In this document: positions 16,461 to 25,299 of the stretch, in pieces
How positions within the stretch are numbered: the stretch's first letter is position 1
Layout: each line of letters starts with the position of its first letter
DNA from: Schaalia sp. ZJ405
GTDB lineage: Bacteria; Actinomycetota; Actinomycetes; Actinomycetales; Actinomycetaceae
DNA: 64,000 nt
Direction: 5' to 3'
Assembly (NCBI RefSeq): GCF_011038885.2
Contig: NZ_CP064952.1
Span: 1,922,001 to 1,986,000 of the forward strand
Program-made: the position numbers and the translations under genes
Notes under the pieces: model-generated
Databases searched by the model: none
What the model was told of the DNA's origin: nothing
What the model saw: the letters and a program-made list of their open reading frames with translations, nothing else

Positions 16461-17189
16461 TTAATCGCACGCGTATCCGACCGTGGTCACCGGCACGATC
16501 ACCCGAGACAGTACCTGCACCAAACGGTCGTTGCTTCCCGTCGCCTGGCTGTAGAAACGTGCGGCCACGAACTCCTCACGTCCCGTCGTTCCCGGTGCAA
16601 AGTAAGAGGATTCCAGCCTCCAGCCGGCTTGCTCGGCCAGCTGGGAGAAGAACACGAACTGGCTGCGAGTGTTGCCCTCACGGAAACTGTGGATGACGTT
16701 GAGTTCTCCCCACACCTCCGCCAGCTCAGCCGCAAAAGAGTCACGCCCCATCCCCCGTAACAGATCCTTAGCCGCAAGCCGCCGGTACTGTTCCTCGGCA
16801 GCTCTGCCAAGCTCGGGACCAGCCGGGTAATACCGGTAGGGAACGTCTTGCGGAGCCCGGGGGTCCGACGGCGGGAAGTTCACGACATCCGGGCCCGTCT
16901 TAACCATGAACGTCATTGGTCCCACCCGTTCCTCTCCCGCCCATTCGTACACGTCGTGGAAGATGTAGCGGTGGATGGCCTTCATGTGCTCGTAGTCGAA
17001 TCGGCCTTCGATCGGATGCTTGGCCAGTTCTTCGATCCGGAACGCAGCTGCACCCTCTTCGAGACGTCGCAGCTTGATCGGATCGGTTTCTCCATACGGC
17101 TTACCAGGCTGGATGAACTTATTGCGCAGCACAGATGTCCCTGGAATGAAATAGTCATCCCAGGTACGAAAGACGTGCCTGCGAGCCAT
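16461..17189 (-). CDS. Fic-domain toxin-like protein
   Basis: 242 residues. The Fic core is residues 67-190, with motif HSFREGNTRSQF at 167-178, compared with the canonical HPFx(D/E)GNGRxxR. The catalytic His, the acidic residue and the anion-binding GN are kept. The fourth position of GNGR is Thr and the terminal Arg is Phe178. Most Fic proteins transfer AMP from ATP to a target hydroxyl. The last base of the upstream antitoxin stop is the first base of this ATG, so the two are coupled as in VbhA/VbhT pairs. The N-terminal part (ADDRESS-like WDDYFIPGTSVLRNKF) matches Fic proteins of this class. The changed motif could alter nucleotide or control. Confidence 0.88.
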   Translation of the reverse strand: MARRHVFRTWDDYFIPGTSVLRNKFIQPGKPYGETDPIKLRRLEEGAAAFRIEELAKHPIEGRFDYEHMKAIHRYIFHDVYEWAGEERVGPMTFMVKTGPDVVNFPPSDPRAPQDVPYRYYPAGPELGRAAEEQYRRLAAKDLLRGMGRDSFAAELAEVWGELNVIHSFREGNTRSQFVFFSQLAEQAGWRLESSYFAPGTTGREEFVAARFYSQATGSNDRLVQVLSRVIVPVTTVGYACD

Positions 17190-17386
17190 CAGCCCTGAAT
17201 GTGGCGGCGCAGGGCTGCCACGGCCTCGTCTCCTGTCATCTCATCACGGGCAAGACGGCCCATGAGGTCACGCACGACAGGGTCAGTCACCTCGTGACCA
17301 GCAAGGGCAAGTGCAGCGTCGGCGAACGCGATCCGCTCCTTGGCATCGCTCTTCGCGACGTCAGCGATGACGGCGGACTGAGCCAT
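17189..17386 (-). CDS. VbhA-like Fic antitoxin
   Basis: 65 residues from ATG 17386, chosen for its perfect AAGGAGGT site; the frame extends upstream but without such a site. The pattern ADAALALAGHEVTDPVVRDL followed by LARDEMTGDEAVAALRRHI aligns with VbhA antitoxins (ALASQRLEGLEPDPQ...GEL). The inhibitory motif of that family, SxxxEG, reads AxxxAG here, so both the Ser and the inhibitory Glu are Ala. It shares one base with the Fic start. It presumably still binds the Fic protein, but whether it blocks ATP placement by the known route is doubtful. Confidence 0.78.
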   Translation of the reverse strand: MAQSAVIADVAKSDAKERIAFADAALALAGHEVTDPVVRDLMGRLARDEMTGDEAVAALRRHIQG

Positions 17387-17565
17387 GACCGACCTCCTTC
17401 TCCCAGATACCCCAATTCTACTCTCAATCCCGAACCCCATCGAGAGACAACGAGTCGAGGACGACGTGATCCGCACGCACAGAACAACGGCAGGGTATCG
17501 ATACTATCGACCAGCATCCGCGGCGTTTACCCCCGCACACGTGGCGGCAACGCAACATCAGGGAC

Positions 17566-17805
17566 CTACGCTCGAGCCTGCGAATGCGGCGGAACATTCT
17601 CCAAAAGCCGGGCGTCGTTCGCACCGTCACCAATATCCGGTGAATCCGCAAAAGACCCCGGCCGACGATCACCGGCAGAGACACGATCCTCCCAGGAAGG
17701 CTGCAATCCCTTGCGTAATAGTTCTTCATCCACCGGGGAAACGAAGGACACTGCCCGTCGCCGACGCTTCGTGGGAACAGATTCAGACAACCGCTGAGGT
17801 GTCAT
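17566..17805 (-). CDS. Small basic protein coupled to the helicase-like gene
   Basis: 79 residues, beginning in the ATGA shared with the helicase-like stop codon, which argues for a real coupled gene. It starts MTPQRLSESVPTKRRRRAVS and ends with NDARLLENVPPH, a C-terminal pattern (NDxRLxxxxPPH) that I have seen in small actinobacterial hypothetical proteins. It has no membrane segment, is basic at the start and hydrophilic throughout. Function unknown. About 180 bp separate its end from the Fic antitoxin start, with nothing else evident there. Confidence 0.55.
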   Translation of the reverse strand: MTPQRLSESVPTKRRRRAVSFVSPVDEELLRKGLQPSWEDRVSAGDRRPGSFADSPDIGDGANDARLLENVPPHSQARA

Positions 17806-20800
17806 CGGCGCTCGTCCTCGTCCCCCGCAATACTCGTCTTCACGTCACTCTTGCCAGAAGAAGAGTCACTCGTCGACGAAGAACCCGACGTGTCCTGCGT
17901 CGTGGAGCCAGCACGAACCCCCTCTTCACCAATATGAGGGGCCTGCGGTTTCGTACGCCTGACAACATTTCCCAACACAGCGTCGGACTGGAATCCTCGG
18001 CGTTTAAGTCCGAGGGCAATCCGCAGTTCTTCAACTGTTTCTTCATCGGAGCGAACAAGGCCGTCGGACCGAACCCACGCGGCCATCTCATCAAGTTGAT
18101 CATCCGAATATGCCGCCAGAGGAAGGCCCTGGGCAATCGCGGGACGTTCCGCACGCAACGGAGTTTTCACCACGTTGATTGCTGCAAACTCAGATGTTCG
18201 CTGATCATCACGCTGACGGGCCTGACTTGTTGTCTCCACACGCTCGTCAAGATCACGCTGCGAGACGGCATTTGACTCCACGACAGCGGCGTCGGCTCGT
18301 AGCGGCGCATCGATCTGATCTGAGGCGTCACCGGGAACGAGGAGCACCTCGTCTGACCTGCCATTGACTTCATCCACGGCATCCAACACCAGCTGGACAA
18401 TTGTGTTCGCTTCCTTCGCGGGGTCAATGAACACCGCCATTGACAGCGTCGTGTACACCTTCCAGTCCTGCTGCTCAAACATCGCCGGCCACATTCGATC
18501 ACGCAGACGCTGCGACGGCTGAGCAACGTAGGCATCGTCGTCGGTTAAAACAGCGACGAGGAGACGGCCGGGCACCTCCGGGTGCCCAATGGCCAAGGGA
18601 ATACGCATTCCACCGGGGATTCCGACGTTCGCCACGACTTCGAGTCCCATGCGGTACAGACGGTCCGCGAGATCAACGAGGAGACGATCTGGCTCGGCCT
18701 CGAGAATCGGCCACGAGTCATGTCCTTGACCAGACTGCCCCTCGGCGATTTCGAGAAGATCCAGGAGCATCTGCGCTCCCTCAACCTGTAGGCGTTCCCG
18801 ATCAATATCTCCGGCGCGGAGGCTAGAAACGAGGACGAGTTCCCCTCGGACAGCGCGAAGAACATCCGCCATCACCGCAACACCACGGTCGGAAGAAAAC
18901 ACTCCGAAGTCATGAATCACACGGCCGTGCGGAGTTTTGGCAAATCCCAGTGTCATGATCACGCGATCACGACTGAGCCCCTGAGCGTCGTGAGGTCCCA
19001 CAACGACAAATGGCTCAGCTATTCCCGCATCAAAGAAGCTGACCAATCCCGGTTCTTTGGAGCGCACCCTGTCAAGAGCCGCACGAATACGTTCCGCGTG
19101 ACGCTCGTTCAGTGCAACAACCCCCAGGGAACGTTCGGGCTGCTCCATCGCGTGACGAGTGACAAGCTCAACGACGGCGTCAATCTCAACCGACGTTGAT
19201 TCCACGGCGGAAGCCCCGGGAGCCGGCATTCCCTTACCATCAACCCACACCGCATTGACCGGCGCTTCACCGGCGGTCCACGGGACAGGAACCCCCAGGT
19301 GGTCAATGCGGTGACGTGCCAGAAGCAGAGCGACTTGGTCATTTAGGCGTGACGGAGCAACGTCCATTGTGGTTGTCGGCAGAACATCTGCGAGCCGACG
19401 CACCGCTCCGCTCTCGCGAGCATTCGCCACGTCCGCAAGGACAACGACCTGCCGCGCCCTCGCGATCAGCGGAACAAGTTCCGCCAGAGGAAGCGGATCA
19501 ATCTCATCGAGGACGAGAACATCTACTTTGTGTCCCTCGCGGATGATCCGTGGAACAACTGTGGGAACAGTGAGGATCACGGGGACAAGGCGCGCGGTGA
19601 TCGGGTGGTTTGCCAGCAGCTCACCGTCGGACGCACCACGCTCAATGACAGAATTTAAGGACCCCACTTGATCGGCTCGGGTGGCCAGCGTCTGCTGACG
19701 TATCCGACGCAGTTGACTAATTGCCTGCGGTGCCAGAGTCGCCACCTGGGCGGCGTCAAGTTCGCGCCCCTGAGCAAGTGCCTCCTCCAGGGATGCGGGG
19801 TCGACGCCGCCGAGTTTCGGTTCGCTCGCGAGCATCAGGCCAAGAATTGATGCCCACCATGCCAGGTCGAGTTCCGCATCGATCGCTTCGCCTTGAACGT
19901 GGCGTTCCCGCAGATCCTGAACCAGCGGGTCGAGGCCGATGTGGGAGAGTTCCTTGAGCACGCTCACCCTCAGGGGAAGTTCATGCGCCCCGTCAACGTC
20001 TCCGGCCAAACGATCAAAGAGAGCCGCCAACTCTGAGACGTTCATCTGGTCGAGGTGCGGGTAGGCGGTGGAAAACATCGGCTCAAGACGGTGCAGATTC
20101 TCGCGGACCTCTGCTGTGAGGTGCTCGACCTCGTCAAGACGACCCGGAAGCGTTGGCCACCCATCATCGTTCGTGTGCGATTGCCAGACGTCGCGGCGTT
20201 CCTGAACCAACAGAAGTTCCCGGTGCAGGTCCTCCACGTGAACCCCGGGACGCACGAAGTCCTCTGCTTGCTTGACGAGGCGGTTGCGGTCGCGTCGACT
20301 CATCGAAATGCCGTGGTCACGACGCCACTGGCGCGAGGCCGTTGCAATGACCATGTCGGCGGCGGAACGCTCAAAAATCTGCGGCTTGAACACGTCGAGG
20401 ACGTCACGAACCCCGGAGAACATCGCCAGTTGTTCTTCCCAGCCAACAAGCGTCGTCGCCGCGGTGATCCCCGCTTCACCCGACACCGTTCCCATGCGCA
20501 CGCGCAGCTGCGGGAGTAATTCCTGGGAGAGGCGAACAACGCGGGAGAGGACATCCGTGACCTGTTCGGCTGAGTTAATGACGATGCCAGTCCAGGCGTC
20601 ACTGCGGGTCTTCGGCGAGAAAATCCCCAGGTCATCCGCCTTTCTCAGGAGATCTCGCGCATGTTCACCGCGGTCGCGGGCAATGTCAAAAAGAACATCC
20701 TGGCGTAGGCGCACCCGCGTTGAGGGACCTGATCGTGAGCTTGTCAGGTCCGTGAGGACTTGGAGCGCGTCAAAGGCACTCACGCCGAATTGCTTGAAAG

Positions 20801-22055
20801 GACGATGGAGGTAGGTTGTGTACGAACTCAGAGTCTGACGCACCTCACGCAGCCGCGAGCGCAGGTCGTCGACCTCCTGCTGGTCGAGAACCGGTGAGGT
20901 GTCGAGCATTGCGTAGCGGAGCTTTTCCGCCAGCGTTGTCGCATTCGGCGTTACGCCGTCCACGCGAACAACCATTTCGCCGACGCCGAGTTTCTCCAGG
21001 CGATCAAAGGCCCGCGCTGTGCGAGAAGGGGAGCCTCCGATGTGGATCACTGTTCGACCAGATGCCCCCACGTCGGCCAGGATTGCGGCGACGAGAGAGG
21101 TGTCATCGGCTCCGTCGGGCACGTCAACGAGCAGTGACCGCCCTTGGGCAACAGCTTCAATGACGTCTTGTTGGCGTGGAGTCAGGTCACCGACTCCACG
21201 TTCCTTCCACGGGTCACGATCCTGCGGGTTCGCCGGTGGGAGTTCCTGGCGGGTACGTTCCGCGGATGCTTCGTCGCCGGCTAGTGCTCGGACGATCTCG
21301 GATGAGAAGAGGATCCGTGGATCGTTGAGTTCGCGCAGTAAACCGGTTGCCGGGTGCTCGAAAATCCCGATGACAAGGTCGTCACGCAGGTCAAATCCGT
21401 CGAGTGCGCGTCCGGCGTCTCTGAGCTGAGCAAGGTAATTCGATGAGGAAAATCCGTGTGCCGTTGTTGCTCGCGCAACAAGAGTTGCCGCGTCAATGGT
21501 GATTCCTTGAGCTGCGAATGCTTCCGTGAGTTGCGGATCGAGATCCCCTCCGGGAAGCATCGTGATCGTCGCGTCGTCCTCGTTCATGGTGACGCGAGCG
21601 GGACGCAGGAGAGCCGCCGACTTCACTTCGACTCCGTCGCGAATCCATGTTGCGTGACCGATGGACAGGTGGATTGGTCCAACGCCGTGGCGTGCTGCGA
21701 GTTCATGGCTTCGGTCGATGATGTGGCGAGCGCGTTCGAGGGCGCGCCGATGTGAGACGGGTTCGCGCACCAGGAGCGACAGCGCCGTTTCCTGACCGGC
21801 GTAGAGCTTCGCGAGTCCACCCGGGTGTGCCTGTCCGATGGTGAGTCGGGGTGCTCTTTCACCGTCAATGCGGGTGACCTGCGTGAGCTCATCTTTCCAC
21901 CGCGACAGGGTGTCCTCGCTGCCGGAGGTCACCGTGGACGTCGGCAGGAAGGGCGGGCGCTGAGTCGTGCGCTGTTCGTCGCGCGAACTGTGTTCGGGGG
22001 ATGTTTCCCCCTGAGAGTCCGAGCCGTGTGAACGTCGAGAGAATATGGAAGCCAC
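17802..22055 (-). CDS. Large DUF4011/SF1 helicase-nuclease-like protein with degenerate motifs
   Basis: 1417 residues. Residues about 50-150 match the DUF4011-type N-terminal domain (RWKDELTQV...IGHATW). About 290-340 is the helicase opening, LTPRQQDVIEAVAQGRSLLV, but the Walker A loop reads DVPDGADDTS, without the Gly-Lys-Thr. A Walker B-like VLVLDEID remains near residue 875. The usual NVAxTRAR of motif VI reads VAVMADVLRAVR. A C-terminal PD-(D/E)XK-like domain (DLADRLYRMGLEVVANVGIP...RLLVAVLTDDDAYVAQPSQRLRDRMW) lacks the Glu normally in LAVExD. The frame is intact over 4.2 kb, so the protein is maintained under selection despite lost catalytic residues. A DNA-binding or regulatory role is possible but unproven. 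The last residues, GDEDERR, come from a dispersed motif copy. Confidence 0.8.
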   Translation of the reverse strand: MASIFSRRSHGSDSQGETSPEHSSRDEQRTTQRPPFLPTSTVTSGSEDTLSRWKDELTQVTRIDGERAPRLTIGQAHPGGLAKLYAGQETALSLLVREPVSHRRALERARHIIDRSHELAARHGVGPIHLSIGHATWIRDGVEVKSAALLRPARVTMNEDDATITMLPGGDLDPQLTEAFAAQGITIDAATLVARATTAHGFSSSNYLAQLRDAGRALDGFDLRDDLVIGIFEHPATGLLRELNDPRILFSSEIVRALAGDEASAERTRQELPPANPQDRDPWKERGVGDLTPRQQDVIEAVAQGRSLLVDVPDGADDTSLVAAILADVGASGRTVIHIGGSPSRTARAFDRLEKLGVGEMVVRVDGVTPNATTLAEKLRYAMLDTSPVLDQQEVDDLRSRLREVRQTLSSYTTYLHRPFKQFGVSAFDALQVLTDLTSSRSGPSTRVRLRQDVLFDIARDRGEHARDLLRKADDLGIFSPKTRSDAWTGIVINSAEQVTDVLSRVVRLSQELLPQLRVRMGTVSGEAGITAATTLVGWEEQLAMFSGVRDVLDVFKPQIFERSAADMVIATASRQWRRDHGISMSRRDRNRLVKQAEDFVRPGVHVEDLHRELLLVQERRDVWQSHTNDDGWPTLPGRLDEVEHLTAEVRENLHRLEPMFSTAYPHLDQMNVSELAALFDRLAGDVDGAHELPLRVSVLKELSHIGLDPLVQDLRERHVQGEAIDAELDLAWWASILGLMLASEPKLGGVDPASLEEALAQGRELDAAQVATLAPQAISQLRRIRQQTLATRADQVGSLNSVIERGASDGELLANHPITARLVPVILTVPTVVPRIIREGHKVDVLVLDEIDPLPLAELVPLIARARQVVVLADVANARESGAVRRLADVLPTTTMDVAPSRLNDQVALLLARHRIDHLGVPVPWTAGEAPVNAVWVDGKGMPAPGASAVESTSVEIDAVVELVTRHAMEQPERSLGVVALNERHAERIRAALDRVRSKEPGLVSFFDAGIAEPFVVVGPHDAQGLSRDRVIMTLGFAKTPHGRVIHDFGVFSSDRGVAVMADVLRAVRGELVLVSSLRAGDIDRERLQVEGAQMLLDLLEIAEGQSGQGHDSWPILEAEPDRLLVDLADRLYRMGLEVVANVGIPGGMRIPLAIGHPEVPGRLLVAVLTDDDAYVAQPSQRLRDRMWPAMFEQQDWKVYTTLSMAVFIDPAKEANTIVQLVLDAVDEVNGRSDEVLLVPGDASDQIDAPLRADAAVVESNAVSQRDLDERVETTSQARQRDDQRTSEFAAINVVKTPLRAERPAIAQGLPLAAYSDDQLDEMAAWVRSDGLVRSDEETVEELRIALGLKRRGFQSDAVLGNVVRRTKPQAPHIGEEGVRAGSTTQDTSGSSSTSDSSSGKSDVKTSIAGDEDERR
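17811..17826 (-). repeat. Dispersed GACGAGGACGA motif
   Basis: Reads GGGGGACGAGGACGAG on the minus strand, at the very 3' end of the helicase-like gene (encodes GDEDE). Confidence 0.8.
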
Positions 22056-22150
22056 ACGCTAACGGTACTGTTCTTAGGGGCCTACGGCTCGTTGGCAGCG
22101 CCGCGCCGCGCCAATTTTGTGGCTTTTCTCCGCGGCTTCGCCACGTGTTG

Positions 22151-22223
22151 TGCCCCCGAGACGATTCGAACGTCCGACACCCACTTTAGGAGAGTGGTGC
22201 TCTATCCCCTGAGCTACGAGGGC
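22151..22223 (-). tRNA. tRNA-Arg (anticodon CCT)
   Basis: Acceptor GCCCTCG/CGGGGGC, D-arm AGCTCAGGGGATAGAGC, anticodon stem CCACT/AGTGG with loop CTCCTAA, anticodon CCT, T-arm with GTTCGAATC. Discriminator A; no encoded CCA. Reads AGG. Confidence 0.95.
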
Positions 22224-22371
22224 CCGCTGGCAAAACCCCACGCGGGCGGCCAGCACAGTTGCCTATTCTACCAGTCCGCTTCGGTCACTTTGCACCCAGA
22301 AAAACGGGCACGGCAGGGAACCTCTGAAGATTCCACGCCGCGCCCGCTCGTCCTCGTGAAGAAAACTGAGA

Positions 22372-23304
22372 TTAGCGACGCCCCCAGTCGGGAGCTTTCA
22401 CCTGCTCGACCTGACCCAGGTGATCTGAGGGAACCACCATCACGGGGCACGTCGAATGGCTGAGAACACTCTGCGATGTTGAGCCGAGGAACACGCCGGC
22501 AAGACCGCCACGCCCTCGCGTTCCCACAACAACGAGGTCAACCGCGGTGGAAAACTCAATGAGCAGCGAGGCTGGGGACCCGTCCAGGGCGTGACGTGCA
22601 ACGTCGAAACGGCGACCATCGAGAGCTGAGTCGATGGCGATTCCCATTCCCTTACGCACGTCACGCAGCACCGTTGAATGGTCGGATTCCGAAGGAGCCC
22701 AGGTCATCATCGATCCACCAACCGCTATCGGAACAGCGGAAACGGCGGTGAGTTTCGCATTCCACAGGATCGCTTCATCGATTGATGCGCGCAGCGCTGA
22801 CGAGGCCTGATCGGAGCCATCCACTCCGACAACCACGCGCTCAATGGGGGTGAATTTCTTCCCCTCGATGTGTTTGGGAACCACGACAACAGGACATTTC
22901 GCGTGGGATGGAAGAGCCGATGAGACGGTGCCGAGCAGCCGATCAGCAAAGCCGCCGCCACCGCGTGACCCCACAACAATGAGATCAACTTCTGCTGACA
23001 TTTCCACGAGGACGCCTGCCGGGTCACCGGGCTCGGTTGAACCGGACACATCCGATACGCCACATTCCTTGGCCTTTGAGATCGCATCGTCAATGACCTG
23101 CTGTGCTCCGCGTTTGAGAGCCTCGTCGTCAAGCACAGCGTATCCGCCGTCGAGCGCTGCGGCTGAGTACGACGCGAGGGCGTAGGTACACAGCACATGA
23201 AGACGGGCGTTCATGCGTTTTGCCCGCTCCGCTGCCCAGGTAACGGCAGCCATGCTTTCTGTTGATCCGTCTACTCCGACCAGGATTACTTCGCTGGAAC
23301 CCAT
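22372..23304 (-). CDS. Tandem universal stress protein
   Basis: 310 residues from ATG 23304, supported by GAGGAGG seven bases upstream; the frame is open upstream without a ribosome site. Two UspA domains (about 4-150 and 158-300). Each begins with a VGVDGS strand and ends with the ATP-binding loop: GSRGGGGFADRLLGTVSSAL and GTRGRGGLAGVFLGSTSQSV. Two-domain ATP-binding Usps are typical of actinobacteria and respond to hypoxia or stationary phase. Monocistronic as far as seen; the ABC genes upstream end 220 bp away. A near motif copy (22347-22360) lies just past its end. Confidence 0.93.
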   Translation of the reverse strand: MGSSEVILVGVDGSTESMAAVTWAAERAKRMNARLHVLCTYALASYSAAALDGGYAVLDDEALKRGAQQVIDDAISKAKECGVSDVSGSTEPGDPAGVLVEMSAEVDLIVVGSRGGGGFADRLLGTVSSALPSHAKCPVVVVPKHIEGKKFTPIERVVVGVDGSDQASSALRASIDEAILWNAKLTAVSAVPIAVGGSMMTWAPSESDHSTVLRDVRKGMGIAIDSALDGRRFDVARHALDGSPASLLIEFSTAVDLVVVGTRGRGGLAGVFLGSTSQSVLSHSTCPVMVVPSDHLGQVEQVKAPDWGRR

Positions 23305-23523
23305 GTCGACCTCCTCGTGATGTGAGTCACTGATATTGTGCCTCATTTTGACGCGCTTCGGAAACATCAGCGACGAAAATGACGATTTTTCTTCATGACA
23401 TACGTCCAGTTTCCGAGGCCGACGCCGGCACTTGGCACTCCCCAAAAAAGACAGCGCATTCAACGCCGCTGATCAGGCCGCAACTCATCTGACATCCGCA
23501 GGCGGAATCCCACCCGGAACGAC

Positions 23524-25299
23524 TCAGACTCGACGTGCAAGACGCGAAAGATACCCGTCCTCGTTCCTCAAAAGATCCGACGCCAGTCCCTCTTCCACCA
23601 GGTGCCCGGCATCGATCACGAGGACACGCGCGTCCTCGTCAATGCGATCAACCTGGTGGGAAATCTCCACAACCGTCAGATCGGGTCGCGCCAGACGAAT
23701 CCTCGAACGTACCTCCCGCGCCGTGGCTTCATCCAGCTGGCTCATTGCCTCGTCAAGGATGAGGACATCGGGCATGGCCACGAGCGCACGCGCAATTGCG
23801 AGACGCTGAATTTGGCCGCCGGAAATGTTGGACCCGTCAAGGGTGATCGCCTGATCAAGCCCATCGGCGTGACTGCGTGCCCACTCCCCCAGACTCACCA
23901 GGTCAAGTGCCTCCCACAGGCTCTCATCCGTGGCGTTCGGCGCACTCAGAGTGAGGTTCCCACGCAGCGACGCTGACAGAAGAGAGGGACGTTGAACAAC
24001 GAGGGACACCCGCGAGCGCAGGTCATCGAGGCGCAGGCGTCGGATATCGACTCCGCGGTAGGTGATTCTCCCTTCGCGAGGATCCCATCCTCGGGCAAGA
24101 AGCGCGGCCACCGTGGATTTGCCACCGCCTGACACGCCAACAATGTACGTCCACGTTGCATCGGTGATCTCAAAAGATACGTCGGACAGCACGTCGGTTG
24201 CACCGTCATACGAGAAGGACACATGAGACACCGACACCGTTGGGGCCGTGGGATCAACCTCTGGCGCCGATGCATCGACGGCATCCACGACCTGCGGCGG
24301 CGCATCGATTGCTGCCCTCACTCTTTCCGCTGAGGCGAGAGCTTCATCAAGTCCGTCAACAAAATCGTCGACTCCGCGTAGAGGTGCCCACAGGGCGACC
24401 CACGCCGCACATGCCAGCAGCGCTGACTGCACATCACCAGCACCGACAACTCCGACCAGCGCCGCAAGGGTGGCCAGCTCGATTGCCATGAGGAAAGCGG
24501 CGCGCACAGCTGCACGTCGACGCACGCGGCGGCGGATGGTCTCGGCGTGGGCTTCCGCTTGTTCCCACTGAGCGAGGCGTTGTTCTTCGGCTCCAAATCC
24601 GAGGACTTCTCTCAAGCCCTGGATCGAATCTCCCAGGTGCGTGGCGATCTGCGCATTTGTGGCCGCCAAATCCCGATTGTCCTGCCATGACAGGAGACGT
24701 CCAAGTGCCGGACCAGCGATCATGAACACAGCCGAAATAGCCATGACGAGGGCGTAGGACCATCCGAGGTGAAAGCCCACCCAGGTGATCGACGCAGTGG
24801 GGACAAGGATCGCGGCAATCATCGGAGGGATCGTGTGAGCGAAGAACACTTCGATCCGGTCGATGTCGCGGGTTGCGCGTTCGGAGAGTTCCGCGGCCGC
24901 GTGGCCTTTGACCACGGCCGGAGCCTGCGGAACGATCGCGTCGTAGAATTCGGTGCGCAGCCAGGCGAGCATGGTGAAGGCCACCCAGTGCCCGGCATAG
25001 TGTTCGAGGTAGCGGAAAACCGCTTTGACCAGTGAAAGACCGGCAATCCACGCCATCGCCGGGACCAGCGGAGCGCCGAGACAGGCACCCGCTGCCATGA
25101 CGAGGATCGCGACCATCAGCAGCTGATTGATCACCCGGGAACTCACAGACAGCGTCCACATTGGTCGGACGCCCTTTGTGCGAGCGAGCAGCCATGCGAT
25201 GATTCCCCGTTGCCCTGAGGTCTGCGTCTGCTTACCCGATGTGGCCGATGTCTGTGCGTCGCTCACCGTTGTGTCCATTCCGGTAGCTGGTGTGCTCAT
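23524..25299 (-). CDS. ABC exporter, second half (CydC-like permease-ATPase fusion)
   Basis: 591 residues: six-helix type-1 exporter membrane domain (about 40-320) fused to an ATPase domain (about 350-591). The ATPase has Walker A GVSGGGKST, signature ISGGQIQRLAIARAL, Walker B VLILDEA with catalytic Glu and the H-loop in VVEISHQVDRID. It overlaps the next-upstream gene by ATGA, so the two form a heterodimer. Closest in layout to CydDC (cysteine/glutathione exporters of cytochrome bd assembly), but no cydAB is present, so the substrate is open. Two in-gene near copies of the dispersed motif encode DRIDEDARV. Confidence 0.88.
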   Translation of the reverse strand: MSTPATGMDTTVSDAQTSATSGKQTQTSGQRGIIAWLLARTKGVRPMWTLSVSSRVINQLLMVAILVMAAGACLGAPLVPAMAWIAGLSLVKAVFRYLEHYAGHWVAFTMLAWLRTEFYDAIVPQAPAVVKGHAAAELSERATRDIDRIEVFFAHTIPPMIAAILVPTASITWVGFHLGWSYALVMAISAVFMIAGPALGRLLSWQDNRDLAATNAQIATHLGDSIQGLREVLGFGAEEQRLAQWEQAEAHAETIRRRVRRRAAVRAAFLMAIELATLAALVGVVGAGDVQSALLACAAWVALWAPLRGVDDFVDGLDEALASAERVRAAIDAPPQVVDAVDASAPEVDPTAPTVSVSHVSFSYDGATDVLSDVSFEITDATWTYIVGVSGGGKSTVAALLARGWDPREGRITYRGVDIRRLRLDDLRSRVSLVVQRPSLLSASLRGNLTLSAPNATDESLWEALDLVSLGEWARSHADGLDQAITLDGSNISGGQIQRLAIARALVAMPDVLILDEAMSQLDEATAREVRSRIRLARPDLTVVEISHQVDRIDEDARVLVIDAGHLVEEGLASDLLRNEDGYLSRLARRV

